Assembly: GCA_030844895.1 (NCBI GenBank)
Contig: JAUTDX010000229.1
Location: forward strand, 245,001 to 309,000
Reading direction: 5' to 3'
Source: Ambrosia x helenae
Lineage: Eukaryota; Streptophyta; Magnoliopsida; Asterales; Asteraceae
Length of the DNA stretch: 64,000 bases
Both the position numbers and the translations under genes were made by a program. Shown here in pieces: positions 21,186 to 33,600 of the stretch. Each line of letters opens with the position of its first letter. Position 1 is the stretch's first letter. The notes beneath the pieces were generated by a model that saw only the letters and a program-made list of their open reading frames with translations, was not told the DNA's origin and ran no database searches.

Positions 21186-23787
21186 TTACAGGCGCAATTT
21201 GGTTCGCCATAAGTCCGCCACAACTTTCCTCGGTTGTGGATTATCTGGTCCTTTGTCTCGCTGTCCAGATGTGATATAAAACCATCCATTCCAGTACGCT
21301 GCTTGTGTAGTTTTCACACGATAAGGAAGCTTTCCAATCACGTGCCATTTCTGTGAATTTATATTGTTAAGAGTTCATTCTATGCTTAAGGCAAAGCAAG
21401 GGAAAAAAATGGGGTGATGTCTGTACCTTTGAGTCGAGATCAAACTGGAATAGCTCTCCAACTAATATCATTCGCTTTGTCACAGGATTTTTCTCGGTTG
21501 TGCCACCCGCGATCACAATGGAATTGTTAAGAACCACCCATGACGCTTCTATATGTGAATCAGGTTTAGGCATAGGTGGCAATGTATGCCACTTCATCTT
21601 GTCATCAAGCATGTAAACATCACCATAAATTACCTGAAGTTTTGAACAACAGTTTAGTTTATGATCTGCAGCTATACGAAATCATTTGATAACTGTTTAA
21701 ATCTTGAAGATCAGAATGCCAGTTTGAACTTCAATAATCACATGAATTTGTCTCACCCGCAAAAGTCAAAAATGCATTTCTTTCTGAATGGTATGTATAA
21801 AAACCAACTAACCTCATGCCTGCGTGAACACTTGAAGATAGGTGACCCGGGTTTAGGCATAAAGTCACCCTCTTGACCGCCAATAACATACAGCCGATCA
21901 CCAACAGCAACACATGCTCTGTTTAAACACAAGACGGTTTTATAAATCCAAAAACCAACTTTATTCCGCTTCGTTTTTAAGGAGTGATTACACAACTGAC
22001 TCCATACATGCATATTATTATTATTTAAGTCAATTTTTACCTATGTGGACCTCCACGAGGAATTGGTACTTCTTTCCTCCATGTTTTCTCTAGCGGTTTA
22101 CCATTTTTCACTGCAATACTCCAATGGTCTAGACTGGGCGTATGTCGATTCTCCTTGCCACCCCCCATCACATGAAGTCTTCCCCGCCAAACTTGAGTTG
22201 CAGGAGCATACCTGCAAGTCAAATTTAATGCATGAAATCTCCTAAATCATTTTATTCTAAATCATTGTATTCAAAAAGCTAGATTAATATGGAAATAAAA
22301 ACTATAGAAATCATACTTCAGTAATTGACAGTAATTATTTAAATTTAAAACAAAAATAGTATATCAAGTTTTAAGGTCAGCCCAAACCGGGCTGTTTTAA
22401 ACGTAAAAAAATATTGTTTTAACCAGTTACCCAGCCGGCCCGACACACCCACTTTTTTCCTCCTCTATCAAAAATGTATGCAACAATTCATATTCAAGAA
22501 CTGTGAAAATAGATAAGCACACCTTGGTTCTGGCAATGGGGGAAATGATTGCCATTTTCTTGTTTGAGTATCGAGCACAAATGTTTCGGCTACAGGAGGA
22601 GTTCGACATTGAGGGCCCTGCTGCCAGAGACAACATATATATATCTACCATCGGTCGCCATTCCTAAATGCGAATTAGCCATCTGTTTTGGTGTGGCAAA
22701 GCCTTCTTCCCATTTGTTGCTTGTAAAATTGTAAACATCAACGTGGGAATGTACCTTTAATAAAATTTGGAAGCGAGTATCGCACATATATATATCAGTT
22801 GATTGTAGCTAGACTAAACCATTCAAAACCATACAACACTAACCAAAATATAAATTTGTATAAAAATTATGCAGTTTTCAATTAAACAAAGTTTGATACT
22901 TACATGGTCAAGGTTTCTATATCCAGAAAACACAAAAAACAGATCATTGATTTGTATCGAAGCACCATCAAGACGCGGCACAGGCGCCGGTGCCATCTCT
23001 TCCCATTCGGTTTCAGGTGCAGGTAAATCAGCAAAAGTTCCTGATAGTAACCTCTCAGGAATTTCATCTTTTTGACCTTTAAAACTTGCAATCTAAAATG
23101 CAACAATAAACAAATTAAAATCAAAACAAGTAAAAGATCCATACTTTAAAACACTACTACACTCAAACCAACAGCATTTGTTACAAAAAAAAACAGGCTT
23201 GAGTTTAACTGAATAACTGATCACATGAAAAAATTGCAAAGTTTGACTTTTGTGGGTCAACTTCAATTAGATTCCATGTCAAAATTAGACAAATGTAGGC
23301 AGCCACAAGGGAAAATATTATATAATATGTGTTTGCAGACAAGTAATCTACATTAAGCACAAGTTTCAGTTGTTAACTACGTAAAGGAACCATATCAATT
23401 TCAAATCTGGTATAACTACCATTGACCCTTAAAAGTCAAATCTTAAATGAACATAAACATAGCAACAATCTAAAGGGGAAATGTATACAACAGACAACAG
23501 TCAAAGATTCAAATAAACAACATAATCAAAGAAAAAGGGAAAATCTACATACAAAAAGTGGATAATGGGCTGACCTTATCGGTGTCATTGAAGAAATTAG
23601 GGAGGGTAACAAGATCATTTTTTTCTCGAACCCAGTTATAATGGATTGAGGCAAATGCAGAGGAAGATGAGGAAGAAGAAGCCCATGTATAATTGAAGAT
23701 TAATGCGCCACCAATGAAAACAATAGCGAAGAATAAAAGGATTCTTGATTTATTGGAAATTTGTTTAATAGTGTGATTCTTTTTCAT
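21186..23787 (-). CDS. Kelch-repeat type II membrane protein (At3g27220-like)
   Basis: Seven exons: 23787-23575, 23092-22904, 22754-22523, 22211-22041, 21918-21813, 21633-21427 and 21350-21186, giving about 427 residues, close to the family length. After the start M-K-K-N-H, residues 17-34 form a single hydrophobic anchor, then a short serine stretch and a galactose-oxidase/kelch beta-propeller. Propeller motifs include V-F-S-G-Y-R, L-H-V-M-G-G-G-K-E-N-R, L-Y-V-I-G-G-Q-E-G-D and I-V-I-A-G-G. The layout suggests a lumenal or extracellular propeller held by an uncleaved signal anchor; the substrate is unknown. The start at 23787 was preferred over the upstream in-frame ATG at 23898 because the family starts at the anchor. 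In exon 3, at 22620-22628, one base is missing: the frame should continue Q-Q-G-P-Q-C-R but shifts in a GGC-AGC-AGG stretch. Confidence 0.9.
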
Positions 23788-24252
23788 GATCAGAAAATCT
23801 AGGAAACCAGATAAAACCCATATGTATATGTATATGTATAAAATGGTGGGATAGATCGTTGTAGAAAAAGGTGGCCGCCAATGGTTTACGATTACCAATG
23901 TTTAGTTTCATGATTAGGGGGGACAGCTACCAGCACATAGTAATACCGCTGCCACATGTGCTGGTAGGGTTCTCATGGACCGTTTTCTGGTTGTTGTTAC
24001 CGTGCTGGTACAAAGAAACGGTCCTTTTCTTGACCAATGATAATACGCCACGTTTTTCCTTCACAGTTGACCGTGTTTTATTTTTGACCGTTTACATTTT
24101 GACCTTGTTTTATGTTTTACCCATATACAAATCATACATTCACATAACATAATTGACACGGTTAACTTTCATTAAAAATTTAAACACCATTACACAATAA
24201 ACGTTAAAAACCGTAAACATTAATTATTAAATAAATCTCGCAACATTTGCCA
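23788..24252. other. Upstream region of the kelch gene with possible transposon end
   Basis: No gene seen. From 23917 (GGGGGGACAGCTACCAGCAC) the sequence looks like the outer end of a small DNA transposon. A loosely similar inverted end (GGGGCACTAC on the minus strand) appears near 24876-24885, so the Myb-like ORF at 24253 may lie inside one element. Confidence 0.3.
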
Positions 24253-24579
24253 TTATGCAAAATGGGTGAAGTTAGTCATTTGTGCACGGTGGTAGTCGCC
24301 GCGAGTGAGTTGGATTGCAATGTCTTCTTGAACATTAGGGTGCCTCTCCATCGTGGCTTCATAGAGGACGTTCCAACGGAGACACCTAGACCAGATAAGA
24401 ATCCACCTACGAACGAGCGAATCCTTGGAGCGGTCATTTGTGCCGGTTAAATTATTGAATATCCCCGACACCCGATGCCAAAACAAAATTGGGGTATCGA
24501 CTTCATGAACCCATGTGTTTCTCACTGTCATGTATGCCCTCGTTAACGCGATATCCTCATTTGCATTCCACGGGTCCAT
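24253..24579 (-). pseudogene. Harbinger-type Myb/SANT-like transposon ORF
   Basis: Starting at M-D-P-W-N-A-N-E-D-I-A-L-T-R-A (near 24579), the frame shows the trihelix/SANT pattern of the DNA-binding partner protein of plant PIF/Harbinger transposons: a first W, then F-W-H-R-V, then S-L-V-R-R-W and a conserved W-N-V-L-Y. It stops after about 108 residues, shorter than usual. An in-frame ATG at 24657 would lengthen it, but that part has no family resemblance. Probably a relic. A domesticated single-domain gene is possible but unsupported. Confidence 0.5.
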
Positions 24580-24998
24580 TTTTACGAAACGGTTAAAGTA
24601 TAACCGGTTTGTGGTGTGATTTTTTGTATTGAAGTTTAAGGTGTTTTTATAGACCAAACCGGAACGGTACAGATTCCAAATGGTTGCAACGGTATAAATG
24701 TAACGGTAACAAAATTAATTACCGTCTGCCTAAAATAACAGTTAGTTTTCTCAAATTTAAATAAAATATAATGAAAGAATCAGTGGAGTGCTGCCTACAA
24801 AAAAATGTTTCAGTGAAGTGATGTGACAGTGTATAACTGGTTAAAATCAGTGAAGTAAATTACATATTCTAGTAGTGCCCCTTATACCCTTAGTCGGTGA
24901 AATGCTTGTTTTTCCTTCTTTTTTATTATTTTTATAAGGGCGTCAATTCATTTTTTTAATATAATATTTTAAATAATTCCGTTTAAAGTCGTGAAAAA

Positions 24999-25600
24999 TT
25001 ACATCAAGATAGCGGGTAGGCGGGCAACAAGCTGCGCCGCCACCCCTTTCTGGACGACAAACCCTAGCCTACTAAAAACGAACCCCTGCCCCCTGGAGTC
25101 GAGACACTGCTATGAATAACCCGTTGGACTCTGGTCAGGAAACAGATGGCTTCCGGAGCCAAGGAGCCAAAGGTATCAAATGCCAGGGGTACGAAAACGT
25201 GTTGATTCTCCTCACAAGCTTTAGCATGCTTCTCAACTTTCTTCGCCTGTGCTTTCCGCACCGCTTGCCCTGCTACAAAACCAGTATCCCTCAAACCAAC
25301 CAGGGGAGATACACCTGTTAGGTCGACACAAGCGTGTTTTCCCCCGGCCCACCCAAAGACAAGAAGGTCTGCTGGACGTAGGGTGGCTCTCCCTTCTGTG
25401 GGGTCCGAGAGAAAATTCACAGGAGCCTCTTTCTTGGCTGAGATCCCAGCCCTTTTAAAATGTCCCAAAGAACGTCCCGGACCCAGTCATGCCTATATTT
25501 GAAGCCAGACAACTCATTACAGTGGACCGCGTGTTCCCCGTATTTGTCCAAGCATACCTTACGGCAAATCGGACAAACTTCATCTTCAATTCATTCAACC
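24999..25600 (-). pseudogene. Non-LTR retroelement C-terminus with restriction-like endonuclease
   Basis: Read on the minus strand with two small frameshifts, the sequence has a zinc-binding pair C-P-I-C and H-A-V-H-C, then R-H-D-W-V-R-D-V-L, then the endonuclease-like core L-R-P-A-D-L-L-V-F-G-W and C-V-D-L-T-G-V-S-P-L, then Q-H-V-F-V-P-L-A-F-D-T-F-G and the tail Q-K-G-V-A-A-Q-L-V-A-R-L-P, with a stop at 24999-25001. The R-x-x-D and V-D-L-T spacing resembles the PD-(D/E)XK fold at the end of R2-like non-LTR elements; that link is inference. One break is at an A-run (near 25450) and the other near 25085. The reverse transcriptase part is absent. An uncharacterised frame lies just upstream at 25738-25983. 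Confidence 0.65.
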
Positions 25601-26438
25601 AAAAAAATTAGCAAGACAGTCGGATACACACAGAAAATCAACAACATGAACCATGAGGCATCAACTATCTTAACACAATTCTACCCCAATTTGGCTCATC
25701 TAAAGAACCATTGGATCGCGTTTTGATTCAAGACGGTTTAAATTAGGTTATTCAAGCTTTCAAAATCGACCAACATGCCACAAGCATAACCGACTAGAGC
25801 ATTTTGTTTATAATTAAATGACGTATCATCATACAACGACCTCGCATCGGCGTAGAAATAAATGTAACGAAGTCGGCGGTGGAACTCCATTTGAAACACG
25901 TAGAGTCCGGTCAAACCCATATCAGGCTTAAGATGATTGACAGACGAAGAGGGCTGGCAAGGCGGTGAAAAACAGGTGTACATAAGATTTGTTTTAATGC
26001 TGCTGAAATTACCAAAGTACCCCTAGAGTACTGTTCCCTAAGATGTTCTTCTTTAATATATAGAGTAATTTGTCACCATTATGACCCATATGAAAGCTCA
26101 AAATATCTTGGTTTGTGAAAGCTAACACCGGAGACAAATGATACCATGGGCGATGTGGCACACTATTGGGCCACATTATTTTTTTTAATTTTTTCTAATT
26201 TCTGGATTTGAAATTTTGTTAGGAATCTTATCACAAAACTCGAAGTTGTTGATTCCATTTCTAAATCATTAAAGCTTTATTGTGATAACTAAGTTTTTGT
26301 TAGTTTCTTAAAGAGTAACAGTTTCACTGGCGCTAGATTATATCTTGATACAAAGTACTTATTTGTATGTGAGCCAATTCAGGAAAATAACCTTAAACGT
26401 GTAGTTGTAAAATATAAGTTAGATCTTGTAATAAAGAC

Positions 26439-26840
26439 TTAGAGGGTGTTTGGGATTGAGTTTCAAAACAAATTATTGACTTATTGGCTTTTTCAAGAAG
26501 CCAATAAGTTGTTTGTGTAACCCAAAAGCACTTTCTGTTTTGACTTTTGGCTTTTGGCTTTTGGCTTTTAAGGGTGGAAGAGTTGTTTTTGAAAAACTAG
26601 GAATCCTGGCTTTTGGCTTTTGAAAAAATTTACAAATCTATCACCCATACAACTAATATTCACAATAAGTTAAGCGAAACACTTAAAAAATAACAATCTA
26701 TTGACTTTTTGACGTTTTTCATCCCAAAAGCTAATCCAAACACTTTTTTTAAAACTCTTTTTCAAAAACTCATAAACCAATAAGCACTTCTGACCAAAAG
26801 CACTTTTGCATTTCCAAACTCAATCCCAAACACCCCCTTA
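26439..26840. mobile_element. PIF/Harbinger-type MITE (TTA duplication)
   Basis: Body 26442-26837 (396 bases) with ends GAGGGTGTTTGGGATTGAGTTT and the complement of GGGGGTGTTTGGGATTGAGTTT, flanked by TTA on both sides. Internally it repeats GGCTTTT several times. No coding capacity. Confidence 0.8.
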
Positions 26841-26947
26841 ATCTATAAACTTTAAAGTATAAAGTTGGATAAGTAAACTCATTAACCTATTTTGAACACA
26901 TAGTTGGCTTTTCTTTTTAGTTTAGAAAGTCATTAAATGTGTTAACA

Positions 26948-27323
26948 AGTTTAGAAAACAATTTTTTTGGAACGGCCAACAAACATTTCTGCCTGACTAC
27001 CCAGGGAAGTCCCTATACTATGGATAGACCCCCACGACCAACCCAATGGAGGGCCCATACGTACCTTGGGCGGCTGGCGTAGTCAGGCCCGCTCATGCAG
27101 TTTCCGAAACCGGGGAAAACCCAACCCCTCACCGGCCCGTAGGCACGACGGTGAAGGATTGGTAAAACCTGGGCGAGATCAGGACTCGAACTCGTGACCA
27201 TAAGCCAGGAGTCATCCATCATTTCTCATTATGTCCCTCGTGGGAATCGAACCCGAGACCTCCAAGAGGGATCCCCGGTCCATTCACCAACTGAGCTACC
27301 CGTGAAGGACAGTTTAGAAAACA
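26948..27323 (-). mobile_element. tRNA-derived SINE with 13-bp target duplication
   Basis: Body 26961-27310 (350 bases), oriented on the minus strand. The 5' end carries RNA polymerase III promoter boxes: box A TAGCTCAGTTGG (27287-27298) and box B GGTTCGATTCC (27243-27253). The 3' end is a short A tail, seen as T residues at 26962-26968. The exact 13-base sequence AGTTTAGAAAACA flanks both sides (26948-26960 and 27311-27323). The tRNA-like head lacks a closing acceptor stem, so it is not a functional tRNA. Confidence 0.85.
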
Positions 27324-27411
27324 CTTAATATAAGTTTTGACTCGTTAAAGTTTAATAGTTAGGGTGAAACTTGACATTTTCTAAACAGTGTGAAAGGATT
27401 GTGTTGTTGTC

Positions 27412-27635
27412 AATGTTTTGAAAACTGGACCAGACGGCCGGTCGGACCGGTGTCCGGGGCCTGGACCAGTCCGGTTCCCATGGTTGGACCGCCTTGTAGC
27501 TGAACCGGAGTTGGACCGCTTTTTTTTACTTTTTTTGGATTTCGATGCATTTTTGGCCCGGTTCGTTGGACCGTCGGGCCGTGAACCGCCCAAGGGTACG
27601 GTTCGACGTCCGGTCCGGTTCTGAAATCCTTAAGT
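27412..27635. repeat. GC-rich inverted-repeat element (GGACCGG words)
   Basis: The stretch opens TGTTTTGAAAACTGGACC and closes with an imperfect complement (GGTCCGGTTCTGAAATCC). Inside, GGACCGG and its complement recur, making the region far more GC-rich than its AT-rich surroundings. Open frames on both strands (27381-27593, 27418-27624) are by-products of this composition. Confidence 0.55.
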
Positions 27636-27920
27636 GTTGTTAAAAGTGTTGTAGAGATATTTTGATAAATGAAAAGGGTGGAAAGATGATTTGTAAGTCT
27701 TGGGTTAAAAATGTAACTTTCATAAAGTGTAGAGAAAAATATAAAGTTATGTTTTTGAAAGGGTATTTTGTTGAAAAACAAAAGTAATAGTTAACTATTT
27801 TTTTGAAGTATCATGTTGTAGAAATAAAAAATATAAATTTAATTAATCGAGAAAAGGAGCGAACATTCGGAATGAAACTAAGAACACTAAAATAACTAAA
27901 GTCGTGTTAACGGTTTAAAA

Positions 27921-27927
27921 GTAATTA

Positions 27928-27971
<44 letters not shown>

Positions 27972-27991
27972 ATATATATAAGAATAATTAC
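27921..27991. repeat. AT dinucleotide palindrome
   Basis: GTAATTATTCT, then about 24 TA units, then AGAATAATTAC. The arms are perfect complements, so the single strand can form a hairpin of about 35 base pairs. Confidence 0.85.
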
Positions 27992-28186
27992 TGGAGATTA
28001 AGAAAACTATAGTTGGTAAGTATGCGTGTGTTGTGGAAAATACTTACAAAAATTATTTAAAATTCTTAACTCGGAGATGTGAATAGAATTTTCATTCATG
28101 TTAGAACTTAACGAACCCAACTAACTTGAAGTTAATATTGTCAGTTATAAAACTTAAGTTAATAATAACTTAACAAGGGTAATCCA

Positions 28187-29400
28187 TCACTTAGGGAAAA
28201 GATAAGTTATAAAATATGTTGTGACGTGGGAAATATGGCTAAGTAAGATGGGTACTTGGGTAACGGTAAGCCGCTTGGTGGCGACCCCTTGCAATTTTGT
28301 CATAATCAATCGTTTTCGTTGAAGGGGACCTAGCTTGGTGTCGCCGCTCACCGAAAATAATACGTTGTTGCATAGCCGTAGGTGCATATGAATAGTACTA
28401 TTGATGCTCGACGAAGCCCGCCCTGAATCGATAGCGTCGATTCCGTGGGATGCAATGTATGTTGAATTCGTTGTTGGACCAAGGAACAACATGCGGGATA
28501 ATTATTGTCTTGGTATGATTATGGGCCTAAGAGACGCCGTAGACTTGGGGGAGTAGCTACCATGATATGTCAATATTTTTTTTTGAACGGCTAATTTTCT
28601 TCCCCATTTTTACACCCTTTTTTTTGCCTATAATGAGGCTTGAACTCCCGACCTTCCCTTTACAACCCCAACACCTTTACCACCACATGCATTGGTTTAT
28701 AATTGTCTTGTGCTGCTGTGACATTAAAACCTGTGAACTCACCGATATTTTATATATTGACGTTTCTTAAATATATCTTTCAGGTGAATGATGTGGATGG
28801 TCGCAAGCATGGCTAGGGCAGGGGATCAAGGTTGGGCGTTGGTCCTTTGAAACTGGGTTTTACCCCCCCCCCCCAATTTTCCATGGATTATGGAATATGG
28901 CAGAAAAACCTCTTTTGTGATGTTTTTAAATGGAGGTAACCTTGATGAAACAATGACATTTTAATCGACGCCTAATCAATTAATCTTTTCTTAAATAAAT
29001 ATGTTTGTGTTAATCTTGACTCTATTTCTTTTCTTGAGGTTGTGCGACATGTTTTCGCCTTTGACATGGGGTGACACTAAACTCACACTCTCTCTTTAAA
29101 TGAATCCGGAGGCAGGCCGATGGTGTTCCGGCGGCCGTCCAGTAGCTGGCCATGGCAGTCCGGCGGTGGAGCCACTGCTGACGGATTTCCTGCAACTTTC
29201 CAAATTGTGGTACATTATCCCAAAATCAGCTACCACCTACAACCACAGGCACATTTGCGATTGGCACAAGGAAGAGGACAAAGAAAGAGGTTCATGCATG
29301 CATATATAAAGACAAGCCACTCTAGTCTATACTATTGGGATCGGTTTGAGCTCTAAGGACAATTATCAAACTATTAGTGCAACGAAATAAACATAAATAA
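28187..29400. other. Unassigned region with SINE-like fragment
   Basis: Around 28569-28690 the minus strand carries a box B-like GAGTTCAAGCC and, ahead of it, GGTAAAGGTGTTGG, with a T-rich end, suggesting a second, worn SINE family. 28863-28874 is a run of 12 C. The minus frame at 28187-28492 (101 residues) and the plus frames at 29100-29356 match no family I recognise. Confidence 0.35.
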
Positions 29401-30632
29401 TTGACTCCCTGTGACCGACTATTAATGACCTTGACTCCCCCTCAGATTATACTCTCACAACAACAATAAATACAAGTGTAAGGTGTGTGATAGAACAATA
29501 AGATATACTACTTAAACACTTTGTATATTATTGTGGCACAATTGTAAGCTCAACTGAACTATACAATTGCAAAGTGCAAGTTCAAACATGAACATTACAT
29601 GAGTACTTATACACGATTACTATCGTGTATTACAAACTGTAAAGTACATCGAGATCTACAAAGTACATAAACAAATACATAGTGGAAATACGACAGAATA
29701 TAATAATAATTACTGATGCTTTAATCTGACATAATGGATTTATGAGCTGGAATGGAACTGCTGACAAGAAAACTTCTGATGATCAGTGTAACTTCTAATG
29801 AGTAAACCTTCAGAAGCTGTTCTTCAGTTGTTGTAACTACTGATGTTCAATTATAACTACTGATGAGATACTTCATTAGTAGTTTGTCTTCAGTACTTCA
29901 GAACTTGTTCTTCAGAAGTTGTCTGGTTTGTCTTCGGAACTTGTTCTTCACTAGTTGTCTTCAGTAGTTTTCTTCTTGTCTTCAGTAGTTGTCTTTATAC
30001 TTAGTCGTTTATTCTGTGAATGATTAGATAAGATGTTAATGCTTATCAATCCTCTTTGACCGAACAATCTCCCCTGGATTGATGAAGCCAAAACCTTAGT
30101 TAATAGCTTTGTCAAAAGCTTTATTGATCCACTTATTTAAGCTTGAGCCTTTCTCTGATATACATTCTGATCGTGTGAGCAGTATCTAAGGCTAAGGCTT
30201 CATTAGGAAACCCGGATGTTTCTAATTGAGTGTAATAGAGATCATGCACATCTCTATCTGACATGTTGAGCATATCCATTGGTCACCTAAACACCTGTCT
30301 AAAACCATCACCTCTCTCAATGGACATCTGCATACTTTTGTGAGTATAGAACCATCTTATGATCTTTCCATGAGAAGTTGGCATAGATGGGGTTACATAG
30401 ACTATAGGTGTTGGATCTTCATACAACACTAGTTCTCTGCTTTCTAAGATCCTAGATTTACCTGTTAGCCTTATCAGTAGTTACAACCTTGCCATACCCT
30501 GGAAGATGCTCTTCAGTTGTTACAATTTCGGGTTGGCCAGGTTGGGTAGTTTTTTTAACCAACTGATAGGCATAGGTGTTGGGGTCCCTTTCTTCTGTGA
30601 TAAATGGCTTCTCTTCTTCCATACACAACTTC
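29400..30632 (-). mobile_element. SIRE-like Copia 3' end, minus strand (3' LTR and end of extra ORF)
   Basis: On the minus strand an LTR starts TGTTCGGTCAAAGAGGATTG at 30066, just after a polypurine tract CCAGGGGAGAT (30067-30077). The same arrangement occurs on the plus strand at 37298-37330. The LTR's far end near 29400 is not resolved. From 30632 down to about 30090 the minus strand encodes the worn end of the extra ORF that follows pol in this family, with V-Y-V-T-P-S-M and I-I-R-W-F-Y-T. The element is cut at 30632 by the neighbouring 4-kb LTR. Confidence 0.6.
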
Positions 30633-33600
30633 TGTCACACCCCGACAGCGCACAGCGGAAAGCAAGTCGTGAGGTAACGGAAGTTGTTACCACAAGGTTT
30701 AGCGGATCACATAAAGTTACGTGTGGACATCTTGCTAACACCCTCTAGTGAAACGTTGTTTTAGTTTCGTAATAAACGAGCATTGTTAAAAACAAGAAAA
30801 ACAAGTTTTACCAAGATGAAGCGAAAATAAAGGTTAATATTGTATTACAAACACAAATAAAAACATAGTTTTAGATAAAGTTATCATTATTATTATTATT
30901 AGGTCCTAACATCATTTCCACAGTAGTGCCCTAGCCAAACCACTTTCATATACCCTATGCATCAGTACCTAAAAAACATGCTTAAAAACATCAACAATAT
31001 GTTGGCGAGTTCACAGGTTTATGAATAATAGTAAACATTTAAGTTTAGTAAAAACATATGATCGATTAGTGCTATAATAGAATCAAGTAGAGTCGCGAAA
31101 GTCTACAAGTATGATGTATCCGAAGGCTCTTAATCAATCCATAACTTTGTTCCCGGGGTGCCCTTCGTATCCAAGAGGGACTTGTTGAAGATTACGTTCA
31201 TTTTTCAATTAGATCCCGAACCCGTCGGATCATGAAAACGGGGGCGTCAACCCAATAGTACTATAACATAAACAACGGCCTTTTCTGAAGGCTAATGATT
31301 AAGATGTGCGGGGAGGGTGAGTGGCAACCTGCCGGTTGACACTGGCGTTACGCTTTGAAACGTACCACCGGTACACAAACCAAAGGGCATCAAATATTCT
31401 AAATTTATAGTCTATCGTATCATATAAGCATGTTAATCTCCATGCTTTGTAAATCGTATAAAACATTTAAAAGAAATGGGGCCGTGAACTCACCTTAGTG
31501 CAATAATCCTGTGAGATTTCCAACCCGATCACAATCCTTCACCTAAATCACCTCACATATCGTAGGTCGATTTAGCGACCATTCTAAGTCTAATTAAGTT
31601 ATCCACCAAATTATTTGACTTAGTAAACCAATAAATTCCGGATTTTAGTTATCCCTTACCCTATTAACCCCATTGGCGACATGTGACGAGCGGCTATGTC
31701 TAACCATTGCATAGTTTATCTAACATTCCAAGCTTCACATATTGTTACTAACAACTAATCCTCAACATGCAATTCAATCCTAAGCACCGATTCACATACT
31801 AGGGCTTACTTATACAAGTTTCATATCACTTGTCTACGCATATTCCATATCTCCTCATGATTCTTATATAGCTCCTAGTTATGTCATAAGACAAATATCC
31901 AATCCATGTATCAACCTTATAATTGCTATTCAAGTCTTGCTACAAACTCTTAACATTTTATGCCTTAAATCTATGTTTCAGGCCACTTTCCGGGCATAGT
32001 TTCGCATTGTAAGTGCCCCTTATCAAGGCAAACACCTAAAATACCTTGATTCACGCTTAATATACTACATTTTCACTTAAATAATCAATTTACATCAGAT
32101 CTACTTGCATGCGTTCTTAATGCACAATTTCATCGATTCCAAGCGTTTTTACGCGTTCTTAGTCATTTTTATTAAGTTTTAACCTCAAGTTATTTCATGT
32201 TAACCTTACAATACCTTATTTAACACTAAAATATGCTATAAAAATCTGTTCTAAATCAGTTTAAAGATTCACCCTTTTAAAGCTTAGTTTTTGCCCTTTT
32301 TAAGCCGAAAAATGGGTTCCGATCGTACATGCAAGGCTTCTTAATCATGTAGATCCTATCAAAGCTTATTTTGTACTAGTTTAAGTTTATTAAATCCCTT
32401 AAAACTTTAATACAATCAGATCTGATTTCATACTTAATATCATCTCAACTTATCTCTTATCAAAGTCCATTTCAAGTCAATGAGAGTCCAAGAGTCATCT
32501 TTCATCTAAATCATCCATTAACTCATTTATCTAAGTTAGTAATCCCTTTAATGTTTAGTAAATATTCAGATTTCTTATCATCCTTAAACCTTCTTGCATG
32601 TGTCCAAACATGAAAGATCTTAGCATAAAAACCATCAAAACATCAAAATAATTACTCTATACACACAAACACACACTATACACCCATGCACACGCACACA
32701 CACACACACGACTACACACACACATACAACTCACGCATACATATATGTCATACATACACATACTCTTTTCATTTCCCCATTAGTTTTAGATTGAAAAACC
32801 TTTGTTTATTTGGTGAATACTTATGTAAATACTAAAAATATTGAAATAGTTTTAGTTTTATACTCACCTTAGTATCAACTTGTGGGTTTTTCCTTCTAAA
32901 CTTCTAGTTCTTGAACCTTTAAACCTTCTAATCACCCAAGAGGTTAAAACCTTCAAGTATTCTTGCACATTTTGATGATGATATGATCAAAATATAAAGA
33001 ATAATGGGGATGGGGAGGGTTTTCAGTTATAAGGGAGAGAGGAAAGGGAGTTGGATGGTTTTTGGTGGAGTGTAAGAGAATGAGAGAGAGTGAGGGTGAG
33101 TGGAGTGGAAGAATGGGAAGGTCTTGGGATGACACATCCCTTAAATAGCCAATGATTAGGATTAATAATAATAATAATAAATATAAACTTAATATTATTA
33201 TATGGTGATGGGGTGGGGTCGGCCGAGAGGGGGGGGTGGGTATATTATTTTTTTTTATAAAAACTTATCCATAATATACACCACTTTACTTTTATAAAAA
33301 CTTACAAACCTTAATTACCTAAAGTTTTCACCCCTTTACCCAATAATAATAATAATAATCATACTCATCCGTAGAATATCTTGACACGCCGGACCACGTA
33401 TTACGATTAAACTAGACTTTCTACCTTATGCCGGGTCGTCACCAAGGCTTAATACGGTAATTTATCACTATATGATACTAAAATCCCCATAATATTTTAA
33501 ACAATATTAATTTCCAATAACCTTCCTTCAATTATTGCCATAGTAAATTTAACACATCATAAGCAATCATATTCACAGTCATTATATACGTACGGTTAGT

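Noticed and set aside
23545..23898. Longer start for the kelch protein at 23898
   Set aside because: The extra 37 residues have no family counterpart, and the signal anchor fits best with a start at 23787.
27235..27306. Possible tRNA gene on the minus strand
   Set aside because: It has box A and box B but no closing acceptor stem, and it forms the head of a SINE with tail and target duplication.
27381..27624. Frames on both strands rich in G, P and R
   Set aside because: They arise from the GGACCGG-rich inverted repeat, not from a gene.
28863..28874. Run of 12 C as a G-quadruplex or regulatory signal
   Set aside because: A single homopolymer, equally well explained as a simple repeat or sequencing noise.
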